From Cervus elaphus (Eukaryota > Chordata > Mammalia > Artiodactyla > Cervidae), in assembly GCF_910594005.1 (NCBI RefSeq), contig NC_057818.1:57982001-58046000 (forward strand): DNA of 64,000 bases, in the 5' to 3' direction. The notes beneath the pieces are model-generated. The model was not told the origin of the DNA. It ran no database searches and was given only the letters and a program-made list of their open reading frames with translations. This document shows positions 12,801 to 22,200 of this stretch, piece after piece. Made by a program: the position numbers and the translations under genes. Within the stretch, counting starts at the first letter, position 1; each line of letters opens with the position of its first letter.

Positions 12801-13325
12801 CATACTGGGGAGACACCTTATAAATGTGCAGAATGTGGCAAAGCCTTTATCAATTATTCACTTCTTACTCGACATCAACAAATTCATACTGGGGAGACAC
12901 CTTATAAATGTGCAGCATGTGGCAAGGCTTTTAACCAGAGTTCAACTTTAACTCAACATCAACGAATCCATACTGGGGAGAGACCTCATAAATGTACAGC
13001 ATGTGGCAAAGCCTTTATCCGTTATTCTTTTCTCACTCGACATCAACGAATCCATAGTGGGGAGAGACCTTATAAATGTACAGCATGTGGCAAGGCTTTT
13101 AAGCAGAGTTCAAATTTAACTCAACATCAGCGAATCCATACCGGGGAAAGACCTTATAAATGTACAGAATGTGGCAAAGCCTTTAACCATTATTCATTTC
13201 TTACTCAACATCAACGAATCCATACTGGGGAGAGACCTTATAAATGTACGGACTGTGGCAAAGCCTTTTCCCAGAGTTCAGGTCTTTCTCGACATCAGAG
13301 AGTTCATGCTGCAGAGAAATGTTAG
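3879..13325 (+). CDS. KRAB-A/KRAB-B C2H2 zinc-finger protein, unit A (13 fingers, 777 aa)
   Basis: Predicted nuclear DNA-binding repressor. Exons are 3879-3893, 7677-7803, 9236-9328 and 11227-13325, all with AG/GT borders and phases 0, 1, 1, giving an uninterrupted 777-codon frame. The protein runs MAASQ, KRAB-A (about residues 6-48), KRAB-B (48-78), a long spacer with decayed fingers, then 13 C2H2 fingers (about 416-772) joined by TGERPYKC-type linkers. KRAB-A keeps the DV..F..EEW and VMLENY elements; in this family these recruit TRIM28/KAP1 and SETDB1 to silence retroelements. A conserved AATAAA at 14431 could end the transcript. I cannot assign a named ortholog. An in-frame ATG at 3723 would add 52 residues but is not open in units B or C. 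Confidence 0.85.
4428..4894 (+). mobile_element. Solo LTR in intron 1 of unit A
   Basis: About 467 bp from TGTTAGGTAG to CGTGACA, flanked by the 4-bp duplication ACAT (4424-4427 and 4895-4898). It has a TATA-like ATAAAA before a CT-rich stretch and lies in the sense direction. The same insertion is in B (19836) and, truncated, in C (35954), but not at the matching place in D. It therefore predates the A/B/C duplications. Confidence 0.65.
4895..5689 (+). other. Intron 1 sequence, unit A
   Basis: AT-rich intron collinear with 20298-21117 in unit B and partly with 40960-41640 in unit D. No gene seen. Near 5605-5690 there is a duplicated GATTTTATTGACATGAATAT motif and a GAACT repeat that leads into the BovB tail. 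Confidence 0.5.
5690..6375 (-). mobile_element. BovB (RTE LINE) 3' fragment
   Basis: Read on the minus strand it encodes decayed BovB C-terminal sequence (motifs like KRCLLLGRK and MVLEKTLESPL) and ends in the GACTGAGCGACTGAACTG-type tail at the low-coordinate side. It is 5'-truncated. The paralogous copy is at 21118-21795. Confidence 0.8.
6530..6668 (-). mobile_element. CHR-type SINE
   Basis: Reverse complement of a CHR SINE: it ends CACCAGGGAAG and contains GGACTGAACCC (B-box complement). It is shared with unit B at 21965-22110. No functional tRNA is implied. Confidence 0.65.
6669..7157 (+). other. Intron 1 sequence, unit A
   Basis: AT-rich and collinear with 22111-22600. No coding potential or repeat recognised. 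Confidence 0.4.
7158..7362 (+). mobile_element. Bov-tA SINE
   Basis: tRNA-Glu-derived head (GGGCTTCCCTGGTAGCTCAG) with a BovA-type body (GAGAAGGAAATGGCAACTCA) and a CATGACTGAGTGACTAAC end. The flanking direct repeat is close to TTTCCTTGATA, better preserved in unit B. Confidence 0.85.
7677..7803 (+). CDS. ZNF unit A KRAB-A exon
   Basis: 127 nt between TTTCAG and GTGAGG. It encodes the KRAB-A box starting GLLTFQDVTIDFTQEEW and ending ENYGNLACLG, with the MLE element thought to be needed for TRIM28 binding. It ends in phase 1. Confidence 0.9.
7985..8925 (-). mobile_element. BovB fragment between KRAB-A and KRAB-B exons
   Basis: About 0.9 kb of decayed BovB reverse transcriptase C-terminal region on the minus strand, with several frameshifts. 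It is shared with unit B (23405-24345), so it predates that duplication. The 5' limit near 8925 is approximate. Confidence 0.75.
9236..9328 (+). CDS. ZNF unit A KRAB-B exon
   Basis: 93 nt between GATGAACAG and GTATGTG, phase 1 on both sides. It encodes a KRAB-B box, LVVSKPGLVTFLEQMKDPWD, then VRRMETAIHPG. KRAB-B strengthens KRAB-A repression in this family. Confidence 0.9.
9329..10559 (+). other. Intron 3, unit A
   Basis: AT-rich intron collinear with 24754-25984. No gene, RNA or clear repeat recognised. Confidence 0.4.
10560..11113 (-). mobile_element. L1 5' UTR fragment with internal deletion
   Basis: Read on the minus strand it starts near 11113 with a CAAGATGGCAGAGGATTCGG-like L1 5' end and runs to a GACAACATGAGATGACAGAGG-like ORF1 border near 10606. 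The GC content contrasts with the flanks. Compared with unit B (25985-27670), about 1.1 kb is missing at a junction near 11075. Assignment is from recalled ruminant L1 5' UTR features. Confidence 0.5.
11227..13325 (+). CDS. ZNF unit A zinc-finger exon
   Basis: Single large exon after TTTCAG, entered in phase 1 (the split codon gives Ala, then VSSHDTQG). An N-terminal spacer of about 335 codons holds decayed fingers (for example Cys to Tyr and His to Gln around 12145-12215). Thirteen complete C2H2 fingers follow, beginning at 12237. The residues at helix positions -1, 2, 3, 6 by finger are NPNR, QSYE, CSCQ, KSTQ, QSSQ, QSAP, NSLQ, NSLR, QSTQ, RSFR, QSNQ, HSFQ, QSGR. It stops with TAG at 13323-13325. 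Confidence 0.92.
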
Positions 13326-13409
13326 AAATGTAAGGAATGTGGCAAAGGATTTCCTCACAGCCATCACCTCACTCACAATCAGAGAATTCATACTGCCGAG
13401 AAAGCCTAG
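13326..13409 (+). other. In-frame degenerate finger after the stop, unit A
   Basis: The 27 codons after the stop stay open and encode a finger remnant (CKEC...F...L...H) ending at a second TAG (13407-13409). The first zinc-ligand His position is Asn. The same arrangement follows unit B, so the stop is older than that duplication. Confidence 0.75.
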
Positions 13410-15559
13410 AAATGAATCGGTGATTAAAAAAAAAAAAAAGTTTGTCCTCAATATACAGTTTTGAAAAAATGAGTGTTTTCTTTGGAAAGATACATGAATG
13501 AAATAGAAAAATGTAGAAAACTGCTTAATCAAACATCAAATGTAACTCAATACCAGAGAATTCATCCTAGAAAGCATGTCATTAGTACCACTTTTGTTGA
13601 ATTACTCTCAGCAGAAACACTGTAGCAAGTATTCCATAAGTAAAACACATACAAAATTGATATGTTAGTATGGATCACAAGATGAAGGGGTGGATATTTG
13701 CAGAGGTATAATTATTATTAATGTATCCCTGTTTATGTTAACGTTATTTGAGATTATTAAGGAACCAAAACGAATGTAATTCAATTCTGAAATTACTACA
13801 TTTTGTGATTTGTTTCTATTGTATATATGAACTTACGTTGTTGATGGTTGTTGCCAAATGGTAAGAGAAGCCCTTCTATATTAAGTGGGAATCATTTACA
13901 TTTATTCTCCAATTTATAAGATTAAGAACATAGTCATGTTATATACACACTAAAGCTCTGAATGGAGGTATTTCTCACTGATGTCAAACACCTCAGTGGT
14001 CACCATGATGTAACTGTTCAGGAAAGAATTCAAAGTAAGACAGAAGTTTGCTCTAAGTTTTCAATAATTATGTCAGTTGCTTTTTAATCATAAAACAAAG
14101 ATAGTTCATGAAAATCTAAGGTATTTTGATAACAGCAATATAGAGAAATCATGCATATTATCTGGCAGGCTTGAAGTAGGGACACCTTCTCTTCTATCTG
14201 ATGTAAGTACAGAAAACTCTTTCTGGAAAAGTCATATTAATATAATTAATGTCCATCCATGTTTACTAAATTAGCCTCCATTTTGTAAATCATATACATT
14301 ACATTCTCAGATCCTTTCATCAGAGAAACAGGAAAGTTTTTAGAAGCTTGTAATATGTATTTTAATCAAGGATCAAAAAACAATTGTAAAAGGTTTTATT
14401 CCATCTGTGTAAAATTAATGTATGTTAATTAATAAAAGTGAATGGTTTTTCAGTGTTACAATTGATGTGGAATGAATGAAGAATTAATGCACCACCAGCA
14501 TTAACCTCTCCCACCTATTTCAGGTTGCAGGAAAGGTAACCTAATGATAAAGTATTTGAAGGACAGGGGGATGACATCTGTAGAAATTAGTTCCTTACTG
14601 CCGTTAAATCTCTCATAACTTCATATATTTCCCACCATTTCTATGTTGTATCTCCACTCCCATTTTTATCTACTTGGACATCGTGGTGGTTCTAATAAGA
14701 AGGATCATACAGAGTGCTGTTGAATGCTCCCCTGAACTGCTCGATGCAGTTGCTGCCTCAGCGTCTGTCTGGGGAGCAGACAGCCTGCAGGTCCTTGAAC
14801 TCACACCAACCAGTCCTGTGAGCACCTGTACTAGATGACCCCTTCCTTCGGACCAACAGTCTTGCTGAACCCCAGCGTCTACTGCACAGGCCCCCCCTTC
14901 AGTGATACACTCAGACCTCACCAGAATGCTGCTTGTCTTTCTTTGAATGGACCCCTCCACACTCAGCCTGTGGGGCCCACAACACTTCACCCAGGGTCAC
15001 GTCTGAACCCCAAGTACTGGAATTTTCTCTGCCTGGTTCTAGCCTTGACCTTCCTCAGGGGCCCTCAAGGCTTGCTGTGAATTCTCTGAGGACCTAGAGT
15101 CATAAACTCACCTGGTGCAATTGTCCTTTGTTCTTCTGTTAGCTAAAACTTTTCAGGGGCACATTTAAGCAAATGGAAGTTTAACAAAGTCACAAAAAGA
15201 ATAATCAAAAGCCATGATGCGAAAATTCTAAACCAAGATGTATAAAATCTGACCCTGTATAAATCTTAGCACATGTGTCTTGTAAGGCTTAAAGGAACTG
15301 TTTTCTCATGGCTTTGGCATACTTTGAATGCAGTATATAAATATCTGAAGATATATACATAATATAATTTATATAACACACATTGAATACAAGATATAAA
15401 TATCTGAAAATACACATGTTAGCAATGAGAAAACCAAGAAGGAATATGTGAGTGTATGTGTATTCTTACACATTTAACTTAGAGAATTTAGAAATGCTAG
15501 ATCAAAACTGGTCATATCTGAATTGCAGTTGATTTACTAAAAACTATAAAACTTGTCAA
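13410..15559 (+). other. 3' UTR and 3' flank of unit A
   Basis: Probable 3' UTR up to the AATAAA at 14431-14436, then AT-rich flank and a moderately GC-rich block near 14700-15080. All of it is collinear with unit B and, to about 39570, with unit C. No other gene seen. Confidence 0.5.
14431..14436 (+). terminator. Candidate polyadenylation signal, unit A
   Basis: AATAAA at the same aligned position in units A, B (30541) and C (38967). Conservation across units supports it, but actual cleavage is not shown. Confidence 0.5.
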
Positions 15560-16242
15560 TTTGTTGATTAATCTGTTTTGTCTACTTTTCATGGAATTCA
15601 TTTCCTTAAATGTCAGTCGGTTATGTTTTTAAGGAACTTCCACATGGTCTACCCACGTGACTGCCACAGCTTATATTCCCTCCAGCCATGTCGGAGGTTC
15701 CTTTATCTCCAAACCCCTTCATCGTTTATGATATTATTAGTGGGCTTTTTGCTCATTGTTCTTCTGACTGGCATGAGGTCATACATCACTGTAGCTTTGT
15801 TCTGCATTTCTTATTCTTTAGCGGTTGTGAGCATCTTTCTTTTGCCTCCTGCCCATGGAAAAGAGCAAGCTGCCCCACCCAGCCTCAGCAGCTGTGGGGC
15901 ACAGGGTTAGTCTCCCCACAGCATGTGGAGTATTCCTGGACCGGGGATGAGGCCCTTGTCTCCTGCACTGTCAGATGGATTCTCTACCACCGGGTGACGA
16001 GTCTGTTCAGCTTTTTTTTCCCTTTTGAGACATATATATATATATTTATTGGAATATAATTGCTTTACAATATTGTGTTAGTTTGTGTTGTATGACATCG
16101 TCAATCAGCCGTAAGTATACATAAATCTCCCTCTTGCCCCTCCCTCCCGTGGTCTTCGTTTCACCCCTCTACTCAGCACAGACCACCAAGCTGAGCTCCC
16201 TGTGGCAAACAGCAGCTTCCCACCAGCTACCTATTTTAACCA
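15560..16242 (-). mobile_element. Decayed L1 ORF2 and 3' UTR remnant
   Basis: The + strand shows the reverse complement of L1 ORF2 C-terminal features (AAGGAACTTCCACA, TTCCCTCCAGC, then TTATTGGAATATAATTGC typical of L1 3' UTR). It is shared with unit B at 31640-32345. Confidence 0.6.
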
Positions 16243-16592
16243 TCGGTTCAGTTTAGTTGCTCAGTCGTGTCTGACTCTGCGACCCCATGGAGTGCAGCAC
16301 GCCAGGTGTCCCTCTCCATCACCAACTCCTGGAGCTTGCTCAAACTGATGTCCATTGAGTCAGTGATGCCATCCAACCACCTCATCCTCTGTCGGCCCCT
16401 TCTCTTCCCACTTTCAATCTTTCCCAGCGTCAGGGGCTCTTCAAATGAGTCACTTCTTCACATCAGATGGCAAAAGTATTGAGGTTTCAGCTTCAACATC
16501 AGTCCTTCCAATGAATATCAGGACTGATTTCCTCTAGGATGGACTGGTTGGATCTCCCTGCAGTCCAAGGGACTCTCAAGAGTCTTCTCCAA
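16243..16592 (-). mobile_element. BovB 3' fragment
   Basis: Minus-strand BovB tail and C-terminal coding remnant of about 350 bp, 5'-truncated. The paralog is at 32346-32702. Confidence 0.8.
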
Positions 16593-16846
16593 CATTTTAT
16601 TCATGGTGGTGTATATATGTCAGTGGTACCCTTTCAATTGGTCCCCCTCTTCTTCTCCTGCTGTGTCCACGTCTGATCTCTATATTTGTGCAAATATTGT
16701 CTTAACAGATATGTACAGAATTTCAAAAATGGTATTGATGAACTTATTTACTGAGCAGGAATATAGGCGCAGATGTAGTTCTTAAGCTTTTGCATGTTAA
16801 GCTTTCAAGGCATAAAATTCATTGACAATCATTCCACGCATTTTAC

Positions 16847-17401
16847 TGTTCTAGCCATGCGTTCTGGGAAACAAACTGACTCAGAAGGACAATGCAGATA
16901 TTGGAGTGCAGTTTATTACACCGCCGGGGCCAAGGCAGAGTCTCCTCTTAGCAAGGACCCCGAACAATTTTTGAGAAAACTTTATATACTCTAAGTGTAC
17001 TTGCTCAAACCCACCTCCCCAACTCCTTGAAACTAGTCTGGACAAGGTGAAAGAGAGATAGGATCAAAGTTAACCCATGATTCATGTGTCACAGGACTGA
17101 ATAAACAGTGGATATTTATCAACAGGCCTGTGGTCATATCCCAATAAACAGAATGGAATTTACCACTTTGTTCTGTTACAGAGATGATTAACATATTCTT
17201 TTAGGCAACAGAGTCCAAGTACAAGTCCTGAGGCTCTTTCATGGGGGAGCAGGAGGGGGGATCTGATTTTCCATTGGTATGCCATTTCTACAGACACCAG
17301 GGCACAAGGTTCATAGTCCACTGGGAGGATGACCATGCCTTTAGCCTAATGCTCACAACCTGGTCTAAGATGGAGTCCAGCTCTGTCTGTTTCCTCCTTC
17401 A
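16847..17401 (-). mobile_element. Solo LTR at the 5' edge of unit B
   Basis: About 555 bp with TG...CA ends on the minus strand, flanked by the 4-bp duplication TTAC (16843-16846 and 17402-17405). It has a TATATAAAG box and an AATAAA in the minus direction. It is related to the LTR of the provirus at 2219. No internal viral sequence remains. Confidence 0.85.
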
Positions 17402-17487
17402 TTACTAAGTGAAAGAAGCCCATTTGAAAATGATACAAAAAGTAGGATTTTTACAATAAGACTTTCTGGTGTAGGTAAATGTTCATT

Positions 17488-17697
17488 TGTGTGCTCAGTT
17501 GTGTCTGAGTATCTGTGATCCTAGGGGCTGTAGCCTGCCATGCTCACCTCTGTCCATACATTTCCCAGGAAAGGATACTGGAGTGGGTTGCCATCTCTTC
17601 CTCCAGGGGATCTTCCAGACCCAGAGATCGAACCCACATCACCTCGATGACCTGTATCAGCAGGCAGATTCCTTACCACTCAGTCACCTGGGAATCT
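17488..17697 (-). mobile_element. Bov-tA SINE
   Basis: Reverse complement of Bov-tA, with GGATACTGGAGTGGGTTGCC and a decayed tRNA-like head at the high-coordinate end. The paralog is at 33598-33805. Confidence 0.8.
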
Positions 17698-18158
17698 AGT
17701 AAGAAATATAGAAGAGATTGAAAAGGTCCATGATTACTGTGGGATTCAAAGGAGGGACTATGAATATCCTAAGTCTAGAGAACTTTCAGGACCATGAAAT
17801 AATTTGTGTTCAACTGTCATGATGGACACACGTTATTAAACATTTATCTAGAGGTATGGAGTGCACATTCCTAAAACAGGAACAGAGGGTTAAACTAGAG
17901 AGTTTATCTATTTACTGCCCACGTAGATTCAGCAGTGGTAACAAATGCTCACTCTGGTGGGGAAAGCTAAGTAGGGAGATTGTCCACATGTGGGAACAAC
18001 AGGTATATGGGAAATGTCTATACTATATTCTCAAATCTGCAGTGAAATAAATCTTTTACAAAGTTGGTACTGGTGAATGCAGACTGAATATTTTTTAGAA
18101 TATATAATATGAGAAAGATGAATATGCATCTATCTTTAATTTTTCCTTGGTCATTATG
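17698..18158. other. Spacer between SINE and gene unit B
   Basis: AT-rich, paralogous to 33806-34265. No matching sequence is present before unit A, where the ERV LTR directly adjoins the unit. No gene seen. Confidence 0.4.
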
Positions 18159-19284
18159 CTTTAAAGATGTGGGAAAATAGAGCTCTCTAAATGAAGCAGA
18201 CAACGACCTGTAGCAGTTGATTCATAAAACCTAGGAAAACACACAGGAAGTAAACCAACAACATTTTCAGGTGTTTATTCATGTTTAATGTAACGTATGA
18301 CAACACCGATCATTACTTCCTTGGTTGGTCATCAGATAGCATTTAGGGCATTGTTTTCAGAGGCATTAGACTCCGCCCATATGCACTGTGAACCTAGTGT
18401 GTCCAGCTCAGTTCAGTTCAGTTCAGTCCAGGTGCTCAGTCGCCCTGGACTGCAGCTCGCCAGGCCTCCTGCTGCCCCTGGTTTCTTCTCCAAGAAAGCG
18501 GGGATGGAAGTGCCTCCAGGCTCTTGGTCTCTGAAGTTGGAGGTGAGACACCTGCAGAGAGGTGGTCAGAAAGCTAATCATTTTGTGAAAAGCTGTGTCC
18601 CCAGGCTGCAGAGGGGGGTGAACAAAACTAAGGACAGGGGAGACCTTTGGGAAGAATTCTGCAAGTAAAGCCTGGCAGGAACCCAAGACTCCCAGGTGAT
18701 TCCCACCAAACACTCACCTCTCCCCTCCCAGCCCCCAAGGGTACAGGCAGGCTCTGGACCACCACACCCATCCTAGAAAGAGCCCCTCCCCAGGGAATCA
18801 GGTTGACCTTCTTTGTTTCTAGAAGTTCCCTCCCTAAACCCTCCCTTCCTGAGGTCTCAGGTGTGAGCTTTCCCCTCAGGGCTCTGAATGCGGGTCTTCC
18901 TCTTACATTTCTTTCACAACCCTCCTAGGGTGGGTCCGGTAGTACAGAAGGAGGGCCCACTGTCTCTCGAGAACTGTTCTCTGTAACTCGAAAAGGAAGG
19001 AGAAGAACTAGCCCAGACGATCTGCAAATAGTGTAGAGCACCAGGATGTGATTAGCATTATCAGGTTAGTCTTGATTCCCCACTACAGATTGGGAACACA
19101 GAAAGTCGAGGAGATCAGAAAAGGGTGAGGGAAACAGGAAAACTTTTTCTTCTCTTTCCCTGCAGCAGTTGCAGGTTAAACAGCTGCATGGATGCCTTTG
19201 AAGGTATTTTCTCAAGATGCAGATGTGAGTTTGCGACGTAACATCCCCAGAGAAGACGCAGAGCAGGAGGAAGAAGAGGAGGAA
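18159..19284 (+). promoter_or_regulatory. Upstream region and probable 5' UTR of ZNF unit B
   Basis: Collinear with 2755-3878. The in-frame N-terminal extension possible in unit A is closed here by a one-base difference near 19215, supporting the MAASQ start. Confidence 0.4.
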
Positions 19285-19299
19285 ATGGCAGCTTCTCAG
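19285..19299 (+). CDS. ZNF unit B coding exon 1 (MAASQ)
   Basis: ATG GCA GCT TCT CAG with donor GTACGTG, identical to unit A. Confidence 0.8.
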
Positions 19300-22200
19300 G
19301 TACGTGTCCTGTCCCGGGTGTGGGGCTGTGTCTGCTTTTCTTCCTGAAATGCCTGGACTGAGAACCTGCACACCTTTAGTTCTCTGCTTCTAACTTTTCT
19401 GCCTGCGTGTCTGTTATCAACTTCTTTATTTTTTCCTTTTCTTCTTATCATAGTGAAGCCTGGCTCTTTAGACCACTTCTTCCTTGAGTCCCAGAATCTT
19501 GTCTCTCTTGTGTGTATCCTGGCTTTCTACGGAGCATGATGAATTCTCAGCATGAATTAGCGACTTTCAACTGCTGAATATATTCCCTTTGTGAGAGGCA
19601 CTGGTATCCAAGATTTGCACTGGGATGTGGTTCGGTGTTGGGATCTTAGGGAACTAGGGGAAATGCCATGATGAGTTTACATGGGGATGCAATTTCAGCT
19701 TTTTAGGAGTTAGAGAATGCCCTTATATATTGAATAAACTCAGTGATCCAGAATTTTTCACAAAATGCTCAGAAATAAAAAGAAAACTAGGAGATACTGT
19801 CCTCTGTAATGCTAAGACTTAGTAGTTAAACACATTGTTAGGTAGTTAGAATAGGGAAAAAGAGTCCAAAATGGCAGTGGCTAAAAGACCTGGAAGGGGA
19901 AGCCCGCGAAAATAGAACAAAGGATGGTCCTAGGGACTGGAGTGAGAACCTCAGGTAAAAGAAAAAACGCGCCTGCCTAGGCCCGATTTACATAAGACAG
20001 GCCCAGGGGCAGAGAAACAGATAAAAACAGGAGCCAAAGCCCTCTTCCTTCTCTCTCTCTCTCCCACTCGATGGGGCGATCTTCTTTTTGTGTCTTGGGA
20101 TCGACATGTCCTCACAACTCAAAGATGGATTTTCCGGGTATTATCTAAATAAATAGAGCTGTAACACTGATTTATTTAAGAGCTATAACAGGGTCTGTCC
20201 TCCGAGAGCCGTGACCCACCAAGGGGCTTTAATGTCCGTAACTCCAAATTTTTGTTGTGACGAGACAAAGAACCGAGGAACATACACTTGCGTGACAACA
20301 TTGTAAGGATACAAAACAGAGTAAGTATATATGAAATGAATTTTGCATAACACTGATATTTTTTATGTCAGGTTCAAGCTATAAATTCCTTATTTTTTTC
20401 CGAAATGCCCAGGTTCTGATAGTGCATCTTCCCTGTGATCCATTTACACCATGACAGATGATGTCCACTGGCTCTGGTGATTTCTCTGAGATTATCAGGC
20501 TATAGAGTTCATTTTTTTTCCCCCTCTGTCTTTAGACAAGGGAATGAGGAACATGTGAAAACCCTCAGTTAATGGAGACACTCCACATCTTCTTGGTTTC
20601 TCTTTGCTTCGGAAAATGAACACTCACTCACTGTGTTAAGGATAGATACTGGGTTTTGGGAGTGGGAGTTTTCATCACTCAAGCCCAAGTGTGATGTTTC
20701 CAGTACACTCCACGCTCATATCAGAGACAAAGTCTTACTCACATCTTTGAATTTTTTTATCAAAATATTTGCAACAATCTTATTGGTGCTAATGTGTTTT
20801 CACCTGTGTTGAATGTCTAAGATACAGCTCTATAAAATGATACAGTTTTTCAAGAAATTAAAGTTTCAGAACCAAGAGCTCTAATTTATCATATACCATT
20901 GTATATGTTTGCACCCTAGTGTATTTAAAATATACAAAGAATATCATCCACAAGTAGATGTATATATTTTAACCCATTAAAAAGAATCTCAATTTTATTG
21001 ACATGAATATGAATGACTGAGCTGAACTGAACTGAACTTATTTTATTGACATGAATATCGATTTTATTGACATGAATATGAATGAACTCTGCTGAACTGA
21101 ACTGAACTGAACATGAATCAGTTCAGTTCAGTCCAGTCGCTCATTCGTGTCTGACTCTTTGCGACCCCATGAACCGCAGCACTCCAGGTCTCCCTGTACA
21201 TCACCAACTCCTGGAGTTTACCCAAACTCATGTCCATTGAGTCAGTGATGCCATCTAACCATCTCATCCTTTGTCGTCCCCTTCTCCTGCCTTCAATCTT
21301 TCCCAACATCAGGGTCTTTTCAAATGAGTCAGTTTTTCGCATCGGATGGCCAAAATATTGGAGTTTCAGCTTGAACATCAGTCCTTCCAATGAACTTCCA
21401 GACTGATTTCCTTTAGGATGGACTGATTGCATCTCCTTGCAGTCCAAGGGACTCTCAAGAGTCTTCTCCAACACCACAGTTCAAAAGCATCAATTCTTCT
21501 GTGCTCAGCCTTCTTTATAGCCCAACTCTCACATCCATACATGACTATTGGAAAAACCATAGCCTTGACTAGACGGACTTTTGTGGACAGAATAATGTTT
21601 CTTCTTTTTAATATGCTGTCTAGGTTGGTCATAACTTTCCTTCCAAGGAGTAAGCATCTTTTAATTTCGTGGCTGCAGTCACCATCTACAGTGATTTTGA
21701 AGCCACCAAAAATAAAGTCAGCCAGTGTTTCCACTCTTTCCCCATCTATTTGCTATGAAGTGATGGGACCAGATGCCGTCATCTTAGTTTTCTAATGTTA
21801 GCTTTTCCTTAATACTCTTAGACAGTATGTAGTCTCATTTTAATATATGTCTGTATGCAGGAAAATGTTAAAATTATTTTTTTCCCTTGTTTTGGTATTC
21901 TCCCCAGTTATATAAAGTTCTTCTTAAAAAAATACACGTATTTATGTTTGACTGAGTTGTGTCTTGGTTGTAGCCTGCAGAATCTTGAAGCCATGTGGGA
22001 GACTTTGTTGCAGCAGGCAAACTTTAGCTGTGGGTGTGGCATCTAGTTCTCTAACAAGGGACTGAACCCAGCCCCCTGACTTGGGAGCTAAGACTACCAG
22101 GGAAGACCCTAGAAAAACTCCTATACACTTTCTTTAATGTTGTCTCTGTGTATTTGTGTTTTACCAGTTAAATTTTAGTTCACATAAACTGAAGCAAAAT

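Larger units (their letters stand above)
2755..16846 (+). repeat. Tandem KRAB-ZNF unit A
   Basis: First of the tandem units. The sequence from CTTTAAAGATG (2755) is collinear with 18159 onward and 34266 onward, including promoter region, exon 1, intronic LTR, BovB copies, KRAB exons, zinc-finger exon and 3' flank. It ends where the solo LTR of unit B begins. Exon 1 to exon 1 spacing between A and B is 15,406 bp. Confidence 0.85.

Noticed and set aside
12237..13310. Regular 84-bp repeats that might suggest a minisatellite or CRISPR-like array
   Set aside because: They are C2H2 finger codon repeats in an open exon; the genome is vertebrate.
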